Source of the DNA: Arthrobacter ipis
GTDB taxonomy: Bacteria > Actinomycetota > Actinomycetes > Actinomycetales > Micrococcaceae
Direction of reading: 5' to 3'
Length of the DNA: 64,000 nucleotides
Assembly (NCBI RefSeq): GCF_014694315.1
Contig: NZ_JAAOXD010000003.1
Coordinates: 1 to 64,000 of the forward strand
A program made the translations under genes and the position numbers. How positions within the stretch are numbered: position 1 is the first letter of the stretch; each line of letters begins with the position of its first letter. Under the pieces are notes generated by a model. That model was given only the letters and a program-made list of their open reading frames with translations, was not told where the DNA came from and made no database searches. Below, one piece after another: positions 1-7,371 of this stretch.

Positions 1-15
1 AAGCCCACCATCAAG

Positions 16-82
16 AGCAACGCGGGGTCACTTCGCGCCCAATCCGGAGGGTTTATTGGGCGCGAAGTGACCCCGCGTTGCT
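16..82. terminator. Perfect 28-bp inverted repeat, probable bidirectional terminator
   Basis: Arms at 16-43 and 55-82 are perfectly complementary over 28 bp and enclose an 11-nt loop. The hairpin lies just past the stop of the minus-strand hydrolase at 86. There is no clear T-run on either side, so this could also be a dispersed repeat element rather than a simple terminator. The perfect stem is seen directly; the function is inferred from its position. Confidence 0.6.
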
Positions 83-85
83 TTG

Positions 86-922
86 TTAGCCGGCGAAGAA
101 CTCGCTGAGCTCGGTGATGAGCCTGTCCGGGGCGCGGTTGACGCCGTCGTGCCCGAAGCCGGGCAGGATGGTGTAGCTGGAGCCGGAGAGGACGTCGTGG
201 ATCTGGCCGCAGGCCACGCCGAAGTAGGCCGGGCTTTTCTCGCCGACGATGATGAGCGTCTCCAGCGGCAGGGCCAGGAACGGTTCGGCGGGCATGTCCG
301 CGGCGATGATTGCCTTGATCTCCCGGACGCCGGTGCGCATCATTTCGCGCATCTGCTTGCCAACCGAAGTGCCCGCCGTGAGCTTGTTGGCGAGGGTCAT
401 CATGGACAGCGGCATGCGGGAGGAGAAGGCGCTTTCGGCCTCGAGCCCGCGGAGCAGGACGGCGAGGGCGCGGTCGTCGTCGCCGGTGGCCGTCGCCCGT
501 TCGTATTCCGTGGTCCAGTTGGCCGTGACGCTGTGGTTGACGGAGACCGCGGGGTCGTACACGGCGAGCCGCTCCACCGGCAGGGTCCTGGCCGCGTGCA
601 GGGCGACGGCCCCGCCAAAGCTGTGGCCGAAGACGTCGGTGCTGTCCGTGTGCTTCATAACCGTATCGAGGTCGCGGATGTCAACGTCCAGGGTGTAGTC
701 GCCGGCCTGCTCCGAGGAGGCGCCCCGGCCGCGGCGGTTGAACGTGTGCACGGGCCGGCCGAGGGAGGCGCTGAGCTTCTGCGCGAAGCGGGTGTAGTCC
801 GCCGCCGTCACCATGGAGGCCGTAACCACAACCACGCCGGAGCCGGCCGTGGCCAACTCAGCGCCCGTGCTGAACAGCTCGAGCTTGCCGCCGTCGGGTG
901 TGCTGATGATCTCGCGAGTCAT
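86..922 (-). CDS. Alpha/beta fold hydrolase
   Basis: A 278-aa soluble alpha/beta hydrolase with no signal peptide. The nucleophile elbow GHSFGG places the catalytic serine near residue 101, and a late GFGHDG motif near residue 258 supplies the likely catalytic histidine. The substrate cannot be told from sequence; relatives are esterase- or thioesterase-like. It lies directly downstream of a paralogue on the same strand that shares the NRRGRG and HSFGG blocks, so the two look like a tandem duplication. A TAGGCT hexamer ends six bases before the ATG, and GGAG lies in the same interval, so the message may be leaderless. Confidence 0.8.
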   Translation of the reverse strand: MTREIISTPDGGKLELFSTGAELATAGSGVVVVTASMVTAADYTRFAQKLSASLGRPVHTFNRRGRGASSEQAGDYTLDVDIRDLDTVMKHTDSTDVFGHSFGGAVALHAARTLPVERLAVYDPAVSVNHSVTANWTTEYERATATGDDDRALAVLLRGLEAESAFSSRMPLSMMTLANKLTAGTSVGKQMREMMRTGVREIKAIIAADMPAEPFLALPLETLIIVGEKSPAYFGVACGQIHDVLSGSSYTILPGFGHDGVNRAPDRLITELSEFFAG

Positions 923-982
923 GCTCCGAGCCTATCGGAGGCCGGCGTGTGCCGACAGCCGGCCATGGCCGAGCGGCGGCGG

Positions 983-1948
983 CTACCCGCGCCGGCGCTT
1001 CCTGCCCTGGGGGGTGATGGTCCCGTCGGTGCCGTTCAGGAAGCGGGCAATCCGAATGGCCAGGCGTTTGCCCGGCCGGATCGGCCCCTCGTGCAGCTGG
1101 CCCGGGACCACCGCGAAGTCGATCGCCGGCACGGCCGACGCCAGCTGCCGGCCGGTGTCGGCGAAGTATCCCGGGCTCCAGCCGCCGCTGAGCATGAGTG
1201 TGGGGGTGGCCAGGTGCGTGAAATCCGCGAGCTCCGCGTCGGCGTCGAGCACGGCCCGCATTTCCTTGACGGCCGTGGGCAGCAGCTCACGCATTTCCGC
1301 GCCGACGTTGGTCCGGGCTGACATGATGCTGAGCATCCGCAGCGCGCCGAGGGGCAGGTACGACAGCGGCCCGGCCGTGGCCAGCCCCTGCACCAAATGC
1401 GCCCACGCGTGGTTGAGTTGCCCATCCGTCACGGCCTGCTCCAGTTCCGGCCGCCAGCGGTGGTGCAGGTTGCCGGAAAGGGACACCGCGGCGTCGTAGG
1501 TGACGAGCCTGCGCAGCGGCATGTCGCGTGCAGCCTGGAGTGCAACGAAGCCGCCGAAACTGTGCGCCACCACGTCCTCAGAACCCGTCGCCTTCATCAC
1601 GGCGGCCAAGTCCCCGATCTCGGTCTTGACCGAATAGTCGTCCGGCTGCGGCGCGGAACCGGCGCGGCCCCGGCGGTTGTAGCAGTGCACCGGCCGGCTC
1701 AGCAAGAGGCTCAGGTTGCGGGCGAACGGCCGGTACAGCGCGTCGGTCACCAGTGTTCCGTGAATAACGACGACGCCGGGCGCCGTGACCGTGGCCGGGT
1801 CACCTTTCGCGGAGGTGCCGTTGCCGGTGTTATCGGCGGAGTCGCCGGCAGAATTATTCCCTTCGGCACAGGTGGGTTGCGCGGGCCTGAAGGAGTGCAC
1901 CTCAAGCCGGCTGCCGTCGTCGTCCGTCTCAACTGTCCAGGTCTCCAC
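983..1948 (-). CDS. Alpha/beta fold hydrolase, paralogue of its neighbour
   Basis: A 321-aa alpha/beta hydrolase with the nucleophile elbow AHSFGG (serine near residue 130) and the NRRGR block seen in the hydrolase just downstream. It differs by an Asn/Gly/Asp-rich insertion at about residues 28-55 and by a basic C-terminal tail. The GTG start is chosen because a TAGACT hexamer sits exactly six bases upstream, which fits a leaderless transcript. The two paralogues probably arose by tandem duplication and may be cotranscribed. The substrate is unknown. Confidence 0.78.
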   Translation of the reverse strand: METWTVETDDDGSRLEVHSFRPAQPTCAEGNNSAGDSADNTGNGTSAKGDPATVTAPGVVVIHGTLVTDALYRPFARNLSLLLSRPVHCYNRRGRAGSAPQPDDYSVKTEIGDLAAVMKATGSEDVVAHSFGGFVALQAARDMPLRRLVTYDAAVSLSGNLHHRWRPELEQAVTDGQLNHAWAHLVQGLATAGPLSYLPLGALRMLSIMSARTNVGAEMRELLPTAVKEMRAVLDADAELADFTHLATPTLMLSGGWSPGYFADTGRQLASAVPAIDFAVVPGQLHEGPIRPGKRLAIRIARFLNGTDGTITPQGRKRRRG

Positions 1949-1976
1949 AGCCCGAGTCTATGCCCCACCCCCTTTG

Positions 1977-2039
1977 GAGTTTTTGTCCAGATATCGTGCC
2001 CTAATGGCCCCGGAAGTCCGAATATCCGGACAAAAACTT
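1977..2039. promoter_or_regulatory. Long inverted repeat in the hydrolase/lysS divergent promoter region
   Basis: Arms of about 18 bp at 1977-1994 and 2022-2039 (both contain a TTTTTGTCC core or its complement) are separated by 27 nt between divergent genes. Its T-rich and A-rich ends stand out in this GC-rich region. It may be an operator or a transcript hairpin. No T-box specifier or antiterminator layout is evident. Confidence 0.45.
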
Positions 2040-2045
2040 CAAGGT

Positions 2046-2078
2046 GGGAAGTCCCGAACTCCGATGCGGGAAGTCCCG
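2046..2078 (+). promoter_or_regulatory. Repeated GGGAAGTCCCG motif before lysS
   Basis: GGGAAGTCCCG occurs at 2046-2056 and 2068-2078, spaced 22 bp, which is two helical turns. A related CGGAAGTCCG lies at 2011-2020. The second copy abuts a TAAACT hexamer at 2080-2085 that is the likely -10 element of lysS. The spacing suggests cooperative binding of a dimeric regulator; this is inference. Confidence 0.4.
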
Positions 2079-2093
2079 GTAAACTTGATGATT

Positions 2094-3626
2094 GTGACTT
2101 CCCAAAACACCCCCGCCCCCAAGAACGCCGCAGAACCGCTCGACGCCAGCGAACAGATGCGCATCCGCATGGACAAGCGCGCCAAGCTGATCGAGCGCGG
2201 GTCGGAGGCGTACCCGGTGGGTGTTGAGCGCACGCACTCGCTCGGCGAGATCCGCGAAAAGTACGCCCATTTGCAGGCCGACGAGACCACCGGCGACGTC
2301 GTCGGCGTCACCGGCCGCGTGGTGTTTGTACGGAACACCGGCAAGCTGTGCTTCGCCACGCTGCAGGAAGGCGGCACGGACGGCAAGGGCACCCGGCTGC
2401 AGGCCATGCTCAGCCTGGCGAACGTGGGCGAAGAGGCCCTGGCCGACTGGAAGGCCCTGGTTGACCTGGGCGACCACGTTTTCATCAGGGGCGAAGTCAT
2501 CTCCTCGCGCCGCGGTGAACTCTCCGTCATGGCTGAGTCCTGGTCCATGGCCTCCAAGGCGCTCCGCCCGCTGCCGGTGCTGCACGCCGAACTCAACGAG
2601 GAGACCCGCGTCCGCCAGCGCTACGTGGACCTGATGGTCCGCGACGAGGCTCGCGAGATGGTGTACACCCGCGCCGCCATCACCCGTTCCATCCGCGAGA
2701 CCCTGTTCCGCCACACCTACGTCGAGGTGGAAACGCCCATCCTGCAGCTGGTCCACGGCGGCGCCCTCGCCCGGCCGTTCGAGACGCACATGAACGCGTT
2801 CGACCAGAAGATGACGCTGCGCATCGCCACCGAGCTGTACCTCAAGCGCGCCGTCGTGGGCGGCATCGACCGCGTCTATGACATGGGCCGCGTGTTCAGG
2901 AACGAGGGCGTGGATTCAACCCACAGCCCGGAGTTCACCACGCTTGAGTGCTACGAGGCCTGGGCAGACCAGTTCGTCATGGCCGAGCGCATCAAGGAGA
3001 TCATCCTGGACGCCGCGGACGCCGTGGGTGCGGGACGCGTGCTGCAGACCGAAGCCGGGGAGATTAATCTCGACGGCGACTGGGCCTGGGTGGCCGTGTA
3101 CCCGGGGCTTTCCGAGGCCGTGGGCCAGGAGATCACCCCGGACACCACGCTTGAAGAGCTGCGCGCCGTTGCCGGGAAGCACGATGTCAAGGTCGATCCC
3201 AAGTGGGACGCCGAGAAGTTGGCCGTGGAACTCTTCGGCGAAATCGTGGAACCCACCCTGCTGAACCCCACGTTTGTCTACAACTACCCGCCCTCAGCCC
3301 AGCCGCTGGCCAGGCCGCACCGGGAAGACGGCCGCCTGATCGAGGCCTGGGACCTGATCATCGGTGGCATGGAACGCGGCACCGCGTTCTCGGAGCTCAT
3401 TGACCCTGTCATCCAGCGCGAACGCCTCACCGAGCAGTCCAGGCACGCCGCCGCCGGCGACGTCGAGGCCATGCAGCTGGACGAGGACTTCCTCCGCGCC
3501 CTGGAATACGGTGCGCCGCCGATGGGCGGCATCGGCCTGGGCATCGACCGCCTGGTCATGCTGTTTACCGGCGCCGGCATCCGCGAAACAATCCTCTTCC
3601 CGCTCCTCAAGCCCGAAGGCCACTGA
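2094..3626 (+). CDS. lysS: Lysine--tRNA ligase (class II)
   Basis: Charges tRNA-Lys with lysine in the cytoplasm. The protein is about 510 aa, normal for bacterial LysS: an N-terminal OB-fold anticodon-binding domain (about residues 60-170), then the class II catalytic core. Motif 2 is visible in MGRVFRNEG followed by HSPEFTTLECYEAW, and motif 3 in GIGLGIDRLVML near the C-terminus. The GTG at 2094 is preferred because a TAAACT -10 hexamer ends eight bases before it, fitting a leaderless mRNA. The ATG at 2088 would be too close to that hexamer. The stop overlaps the start of the next small membrane gene. Confidence 0.96.
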   Translation: MTSQNTPAPKNAAEPLDASEQMRIRMDKRAKLIERGSEAYPVGVERTHSLGEIREKYAHLQADETTGDVVGVTGRVVFVRNTGKLCFATLQEGGTDGKGTRLQAMLSLANVGEEALADWKALVDLGDHVFIRGEVISSRRGELSVMAESWSMASKALRPLPVLHAELNEETRVRQRYVDLMVRDEAREMVYTRAAITRSIRETLFRHTYVEVETPILQLVHGGALARPFETHMNAFDQKMTLRIATELYLKRAVVGGIDRVYDMGRVFRNEGVDSTHSPEFTTLECYEAWADQFVMAERIKEIILDAADAVGAGRVLQTEAGEINLDGDWAWVAVYPGLSEAVGQEITPDTTLEELRAVAGKHDVKVDPKWDAEKLAVELFGEIVEPTLLNPTFVYNYPPSAQPLARPHREDGRLIEAWDLIIGGMERGTAFSELIDPVIQRERLTEQSRHAAAGDVEAMQLDEDFLRALEYGAPPMGGIGLGIDRLVMLFTGAGIRETILFPLLKPEGH

Positions 3627-3814
3627 TGATGGACTATGTCGCCGTGCTGCTGCCCTCGCTGGTGGTTGGCCTGATCTTCTGGTTCGCCATGAAGTCGATC
3701 TTTAACGCGGACAAGGCCGAACGCCAGGCCGAAGCCCGCGCACAGGCTGAAGCTGACGCGCAGGCGGCAGCCGGGGATGATTCTCCCGAGCCGCCGAGTA
3801 AATCAGACAAATAG
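3626..3814 (+). CDS. Small single-pass membrane protein downstream of lysS
   Basis: A 62-aa protein with one hydrophobic helix (about residues 5-22) followed by an Ala/Glu/Gln/Arg-rich charged tail predicted to lie in the cytoplasm. The first ATG overlaps the lysS TGA; a second ATG at 3629 could serve instead. This coupling suggests cotranslation with lysS. The function is unknown; it resembles short actinobacterial proteins often found next to lysS and lsr2. Confidence 0.7.
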   Translation: MMDYVAVLLPSLVVGLIFWFAMKSIFNADKAERQAEARAQAEADAQAAAGDDSPEPPSKSDK

Positions 3815-3863
3815 CAGGCGACTTTTAATGCCCCCAGTTATCCCCAAGGAACCATTGCGTGTT

Positions 3864-3893
3864 TTGACGCGTTGCCTTATTGGGGGAGATACT
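3864..3893 (+). promoter_or_regulatory. Sigma-70-type promoter of lsr2
   Basis: TTGACG at 3864-3869 and GATACT at 3888-3893 are separated by 18 bp, giving a predicted 5' UTR of about 50 nt to the lsr2 ATG. The surrounding DNA is less GC-rich than the flanks, as is common upstream of lsr2. Confidence 0.55.
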
Positions 3894-3951
3894 TCACGTG
3901 GATACATCCTGCTTATCTGATTACACGTCCTTTCCAAAAGAGAGATTTTTG

Positions 3952-4278
3952 ATGGCACAGAAAGTCAATATCGTCCTTGTGGACGATCTGGATGGGGGAT
4001 CTGCGGACGAAACCGTTCGCTTCGGCCTGGATGGCGTCGGTTATGAAATTGACCTGTCCTCGGCCAATGCTTCAGAACTGCGGTCATCACTGGAACGCTT
4101 TGTTTCATCGGCCCGCAAAACGTCAGGCGGCCGGCCTGCCCGTGCCAAGGCATCGGGCGGCCGCAACCAGGACTCGGCCCAGATACGCCAGTGGGCGCGG
4201 GATCACGGTTACACCGTAAACGCGCGCGGCCGTATTCAGGCAGAAATCCAGGAAGCCTACCAAAAGGCCAATTCCTAA
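3952..4278 (+). CDS. lsr2: Lsr2 family nucleoid-associated protein
   Basis: An H-NS-like DNA-bridging protein that silences AT-rich and horizontally acquired DNA in Actinobacteria. It has 108 aa: an N-terminal beta-rich dimerisation domain (MAQKVNIVLVDDLDGG...), a flexible Gly/Arg/Ala linker around residues 60-75, and a C-terminal domain with the WARDHGY block and the RGR minor-groove clamp in VNARGRI. The ATG at 3952 gives the conserved N-terminus, with an AAAGAGAG ribosome binding site upstream. A longer upstream in-frame start exists but adds non-conserved residues. The adjacent clpC is the common actinobacterial arrangement. Confidence 0.95.
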   Translation: MAQKVNIVLVDDLDGGSADETVRFGLDGVGYEIDLSSANASELRSSLERFVSSARKTSGGRPARAKASGGRNQDSAQIRQWARDHGYTVNARGRIQAEIQEAYQKANS

Positions 4279-4327
4279 CTCGGTGCCCTGACAGCCAGTT
4301 AGTGCACAAAACGTCCTGAACGTATGT

Positions 4328-4357
4328 GCGGCGCCCCCGGTTGACGGGGGCGCTGCG
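4328..4357 (+). terminator. Terminator after lsr2, followed by a gene-free stretch to clpC
   Basis: The inverted repeat GCGCCCCCG / CGGGGGCGC (4331-4339 and 4345-4353) is followed by GCTTT. Between it and 4674 I see no convincing gene. A degenerate AATAAACGG / CCGTTATT repeat lies at about 4382-4402, and the remainder is presumably the clpC promoter and leader. AGGAGTG at 4674-4680 is the clpC ribosome binding site. Confidence 0.65.
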
Positions 4358-4687
4358 CTTTAACGGGCCGTTGCCGTCCGCAATAAACGGAACCGCCGTT
4401 ATTCAGGACCGCCCGCCAAGCGGGTTATCGATGCGCGCGCTAATCCGTGGCCTTGGGAACATTCCGTCCCGGGTGATTTCCAACACGCTGTCAAAGGAAA
4501 CGGTAATTGCCCGCCGGGCGGCAGCCTGATGGTATTCAAAGCCTGCAGCGGCATTGCGCCGCGAGGCTGGTGCGGCAGCTGCGTGGACCTGCGCAAGGCC
4601 CCCGGTTTCCCCTGTGGCGAACAAGCTCCCCAAGTCAGGGTTCCCCCACGTAGCATCAAAGTACGTCGTAGCTAGGAGTGTGGCGAA

Positions 4688-7180
4688 ATGTTTGAGCGAT
4701 TTACGGACCGTGCCCGTCGCGTAGTTGTGCTTGCCCAAGAAGAGGCACGCATGCTGAACCACAATTACATTGGTACCGAACACATCCTCTTGGGTCTGAT
4801 CCATGAGGGTGAGGGCGTTGCCGCCAAAGCTCTTGAGTCCTTGAGCATTTCGCTCGACGGCGTCCGCGAGCAGGTGCAGGAGATCATCGGCCAGGGCCAG
4901 CAGGCTCCCTCGGGCCACATCCCCTTCACGCCGCGTGCAAAGAAGGTGCTGGAGCTTTCGCTGCGCGAAGCCCTGCAGCTGGGCCACAACTACATCGGCA
5001 CGGAGCACATCCTGCTGGGACTCATCCGCGAGGGTGAGGGCGTGGCAGCCCAGGTGCTGGTGAAGCTCGGTGCCGACCTGAACCGGGTCCGCCAGCAGGT
5101 CATCCAGCTGCTCTCCGGCTACCAGGGCAAAGAGACCACCGGTGCCGGCGTCGGCCAGAGCCAGGCAGAGGGTACCCCCGCCGGCTCGGTTGTGCTGGAC
5201 CAGTTCGGCCGGAACCTGACGCAGGCTGCCCGCGAGAACAAGCTGGACCCTGTGATCGGACGCGAGCAGGAAATGGAACGCGTCATGCAGGTCCTTTCCC
5301 GCCGCACCAAGAACAACCCCGTGCTGATCGGCGAGCCCGGCGTCGGCAAGACCGCCGTCGTCGAGGGCCTGGCCCAGGCGATCGTGCGCGGCGACGTGCC
5401 GGAGACCATCAAGGACAAGCAGCTCTACACGCTGGACCTTGGCTCCCTCGTGGCCGGCTCCCGCTACCGCGGTGACTTCGAAGAGCGCCTGAAGAAGGTC
5501 CTCAAGGAAATCCGCACCCGCGGCGACATCATCCTCTTCATTGACGAGATCCACACCCTCGTGGGTGCCGGTGCCGCCGAAGGCGCCATCGACGCGGCCT
5601 CGATCCTGAAGCCGATGCTGGCCCGCGGCGAGCTGCAGACCATCGGTGCCACCACGCTGGACGAGTACCGCAAGCACATCGAGAAGGACGCCGCCCTCGA
5701 GCGCCGCTTCCAGCCCATCCAGGTCAAGGAGCCCTCGGTTGCGCACGCGATCGAAATCCTCAAGGGCCTGCGGGACCGCTACGAGGCGCACCACCGCGTC
5801 ACCATCACCGACGGCGCCCTCGCCTCGGCCGCGAACCTCTCCGAACGCTACATCTCGGACCGTTTCCTCCCGGACAAGGCGATCGACCTCATCGACGAAG
5901 CCGGAGCCCGGCTCCGCATCCGCCGCATGACCGCTCCGCCGGAGCTCAAGGAGATGGACGAGCGCATCTCCGAGCTGAAGATGGAGAAGGAGTCCGCGAT
6001 TGACGCGCAGGACTTCGAGGGTGCTGCCGCGCTGCGCGACAAGGAGCAGAAGCTCATCACCGAGCGCTCCGAGAAGGAACGCCACTGGAAGACCGGCGGC
6101 ATGGACGACATCTCGGAGGTGGACGAGGACCTGATCGCCGAAGTCCTCGCGAACTCCACGGGCATTCCGGTCTTCAAGCTGACCGAGGAAGAGTCCTCGC
6201 GCCTGCTGAAGATGGAGGACGAGCTGCACAAGCGCGTCGTCGGCCAGAACGAGGCCATCAAGGCGCTGTCCCAGGCCATCCGCCGCACCCGTGCAGGCCT
6301 GAAGGACCCGAAGCGTCCGGGCGGTTCGTTCATCTTCGCCGGCCCCACCGGCGTCGGCAAGACCGAACTCGCCAAGGCCCTCGCGGAGTTCCTGTTCGGT
6401 GAAGAGGACGCCCTCATCACGCTGGACATGTCCGAGTACTCCGAGAAGCACACGGTGTCGCGTCTCTTCGGTGCCCCTCCGGGCTACGTCGGCTACGAAG
6501 AGGGCGGGCAGCTGACCGAGAAGGTCCGCCGCCGTCCGTTCTCCGTGGTCCTGTTCGACGAAGTGGAGAAGGCCCACGCGGACCTCTTCAACTCGCTGCT
6601 GCAGATCCTGGAAGACGGCCGCCTGACCGACTCCCAGGGCCGCGTGGTGGACTTCAAGAACACCGTGATCATCATGACCACGAACCTCGGAACCAGGGAC
6701 ATCTCCAAGAGCGTTGCCACCGGCTTCCAGTCCGGCACCGACACCCAGACCGGCTACAACCGGATGCGCGCCCGGGTCACGGAGGAGCTCAAGCAGCACT
6801 TCCGCCCCGAGTTCCTCAACCGTGTTGACGACGTCGTGGTGTTCCCGCAGCTGACGCAGGACGAGATCATCGAGATCGTGGACATGTTCGTGACGCGCCT
6901 GGAGAAGCGCCTCAAGGACAAGGACATGGGCATCGAGCTGACCAAGACAGCCAAGGTGCTCCTGGCCACCCGCGGCTACGATCCTGCCATGGGTGCCCGG
7001 CCGCTGCGCCGTACCATCCAGCGCGAGATCGAGGACCAGCTCTCCGAGAAGATCCTCTTCGGCGAGCTGCACCCCGGCGACATCGTGGTGGTGGATGTGG
7101 ACGGCGAAGGCGACGACGCAAAGTTCACCTTCGCCGGCAACGCCAAGCCGCGCATCCCGGAAATCGCCCCCAGCGCCTAG
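4688..7180 (+). CDS. clpC: ATP-dependent Clp protease ATP-binding subunit ClpC
   Basis: A Hsp100 unfoldase that feeds substrates to the ClpP1P2 protease; essential in many Actinobacteria. The 830-aa protein has two N-terminal Clp_N repeats (each with [14 protein letters not shown]), a first AAA+ module with Walker A GEPGVGKT near residue 215 and Walker B ILFIDEIH, a UVR linker near residues 440-465, and a second AAA+ module with Walker A GPTGVGKT near residue 552 and a C-terminal D2-small domain. The start follows AGGAGTG with good spacing. The length is full and I see no anomalies. Confidence 0.97.
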   Translation: MFERFTDRARRVVVLAQEEARMLNHNYIGTEHILLGLIHEGEGVAAKALESLSISLDGVREQVQEIIGQGQQAPSGHIPFTPRAKKVLELSLREALQLGHNYIGTEHILLGLIREGEGVAAQVLVKLGADLNRVRQQVIQLLSGYQGKETTGAGVGQSQAEGTPAGSVVLDQFGRNLTQAARENKLDPVIGREQEMERVMQVLSRRTKNNPVLIGEPGVGKTAVVEGLAQAIVRGDVPETIKDKQLYTLDLGSLVAGSRYRGDFEERLKKVLKEIRTRGDIILFIDEIHTLVGAGAAEGAIDAASILKPMLARGELQTIGATTLDEYRKHIEKDAALERRFQPIQVKEPSVAHAIEILKGLRDRYEAHHRVTITDGALASAANLSERYISDRFLPDKAIDLIDEAGARLRIRRMTAPPELKEMDERISELKMEKESAIDAQDFEGAAALRDKEQKLITERSEKERHWKTGGMDDISEVDEDLIAEVLANSTGIPVFKLTEEESSRLLKMEDELHKRVVGQNEAIKALSQAIRRTRAGLKDPKRPGGSFIFAGPTGVGKTELAKALAEFLFGEEDALITLDMSEYSEKHTVSRLFGAPPGYVGYEEGGQLTEKVRRRPFSVVLFDEVEKAHADLFNSLLQILEDGRLTDSQGRVVDFKNTVIIMTTNLGTRDISKSVATGFQSGTDTQTGYNRMRARVTEELKQHFRPEFLNRVDDVVVFPQLTQDEIIEIVDMFVTRLEKRLKDKDMGIELTKTAKVLLATRGYDPAMGARPLRRTIQREIEDQLSEKILFGELHPGDIVVVDVDGEGDDAKFTFAGNAKPRIPEIAPSA

Positions 7181-7230
7181 CACTGGGCGCCCGGCACCCA
7201 GCGCCTGGCATCCAGCCGCACTCCAGCGCC

Positions 7231-7274
7231 AAGAGGCCCCGCCAGCCCCCGAAAGGGAGCAGGCGGGGCCTCTT
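7231..7274 (+). terminator. Terminator after clpC
   Basis: Perfect 13-bp arms AAGAGGCCCCGCC (7231-7243) and its complement (7262-7274) form a strong hairpin downstream of clpC. The right arm ends in TCTT, so it fits a rho-independent terminator. Confidence 0.8.
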
Positions 7275-7371
7275 GCTTGCCCTCCCGCCGGCACAAGAGG
7301 TGCTGAAAGTACTGGTTCACCAACAGTGAACCCTTTTGTGATCCAGCGCACATGAGGTGTTGAATCGGCAC

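Noticed and set aside
83-1321. Plus-strand open frame across the two hydrolases
   Set aside because: It is antisense to two genes with clear catalytic motifs and has no ribosome binding site.
1977-2093. T-box riboswitch before lysS
   Set aside because: No AGGGTGG-like antiterminator block, specifier loop or terminator is visible, and the start appears leaderless.
4326-4529. Small protein upstream of clpC
   Set aside because: It runs through the lsr2 terminator, lacks a ribosome binding site and has no coding character.
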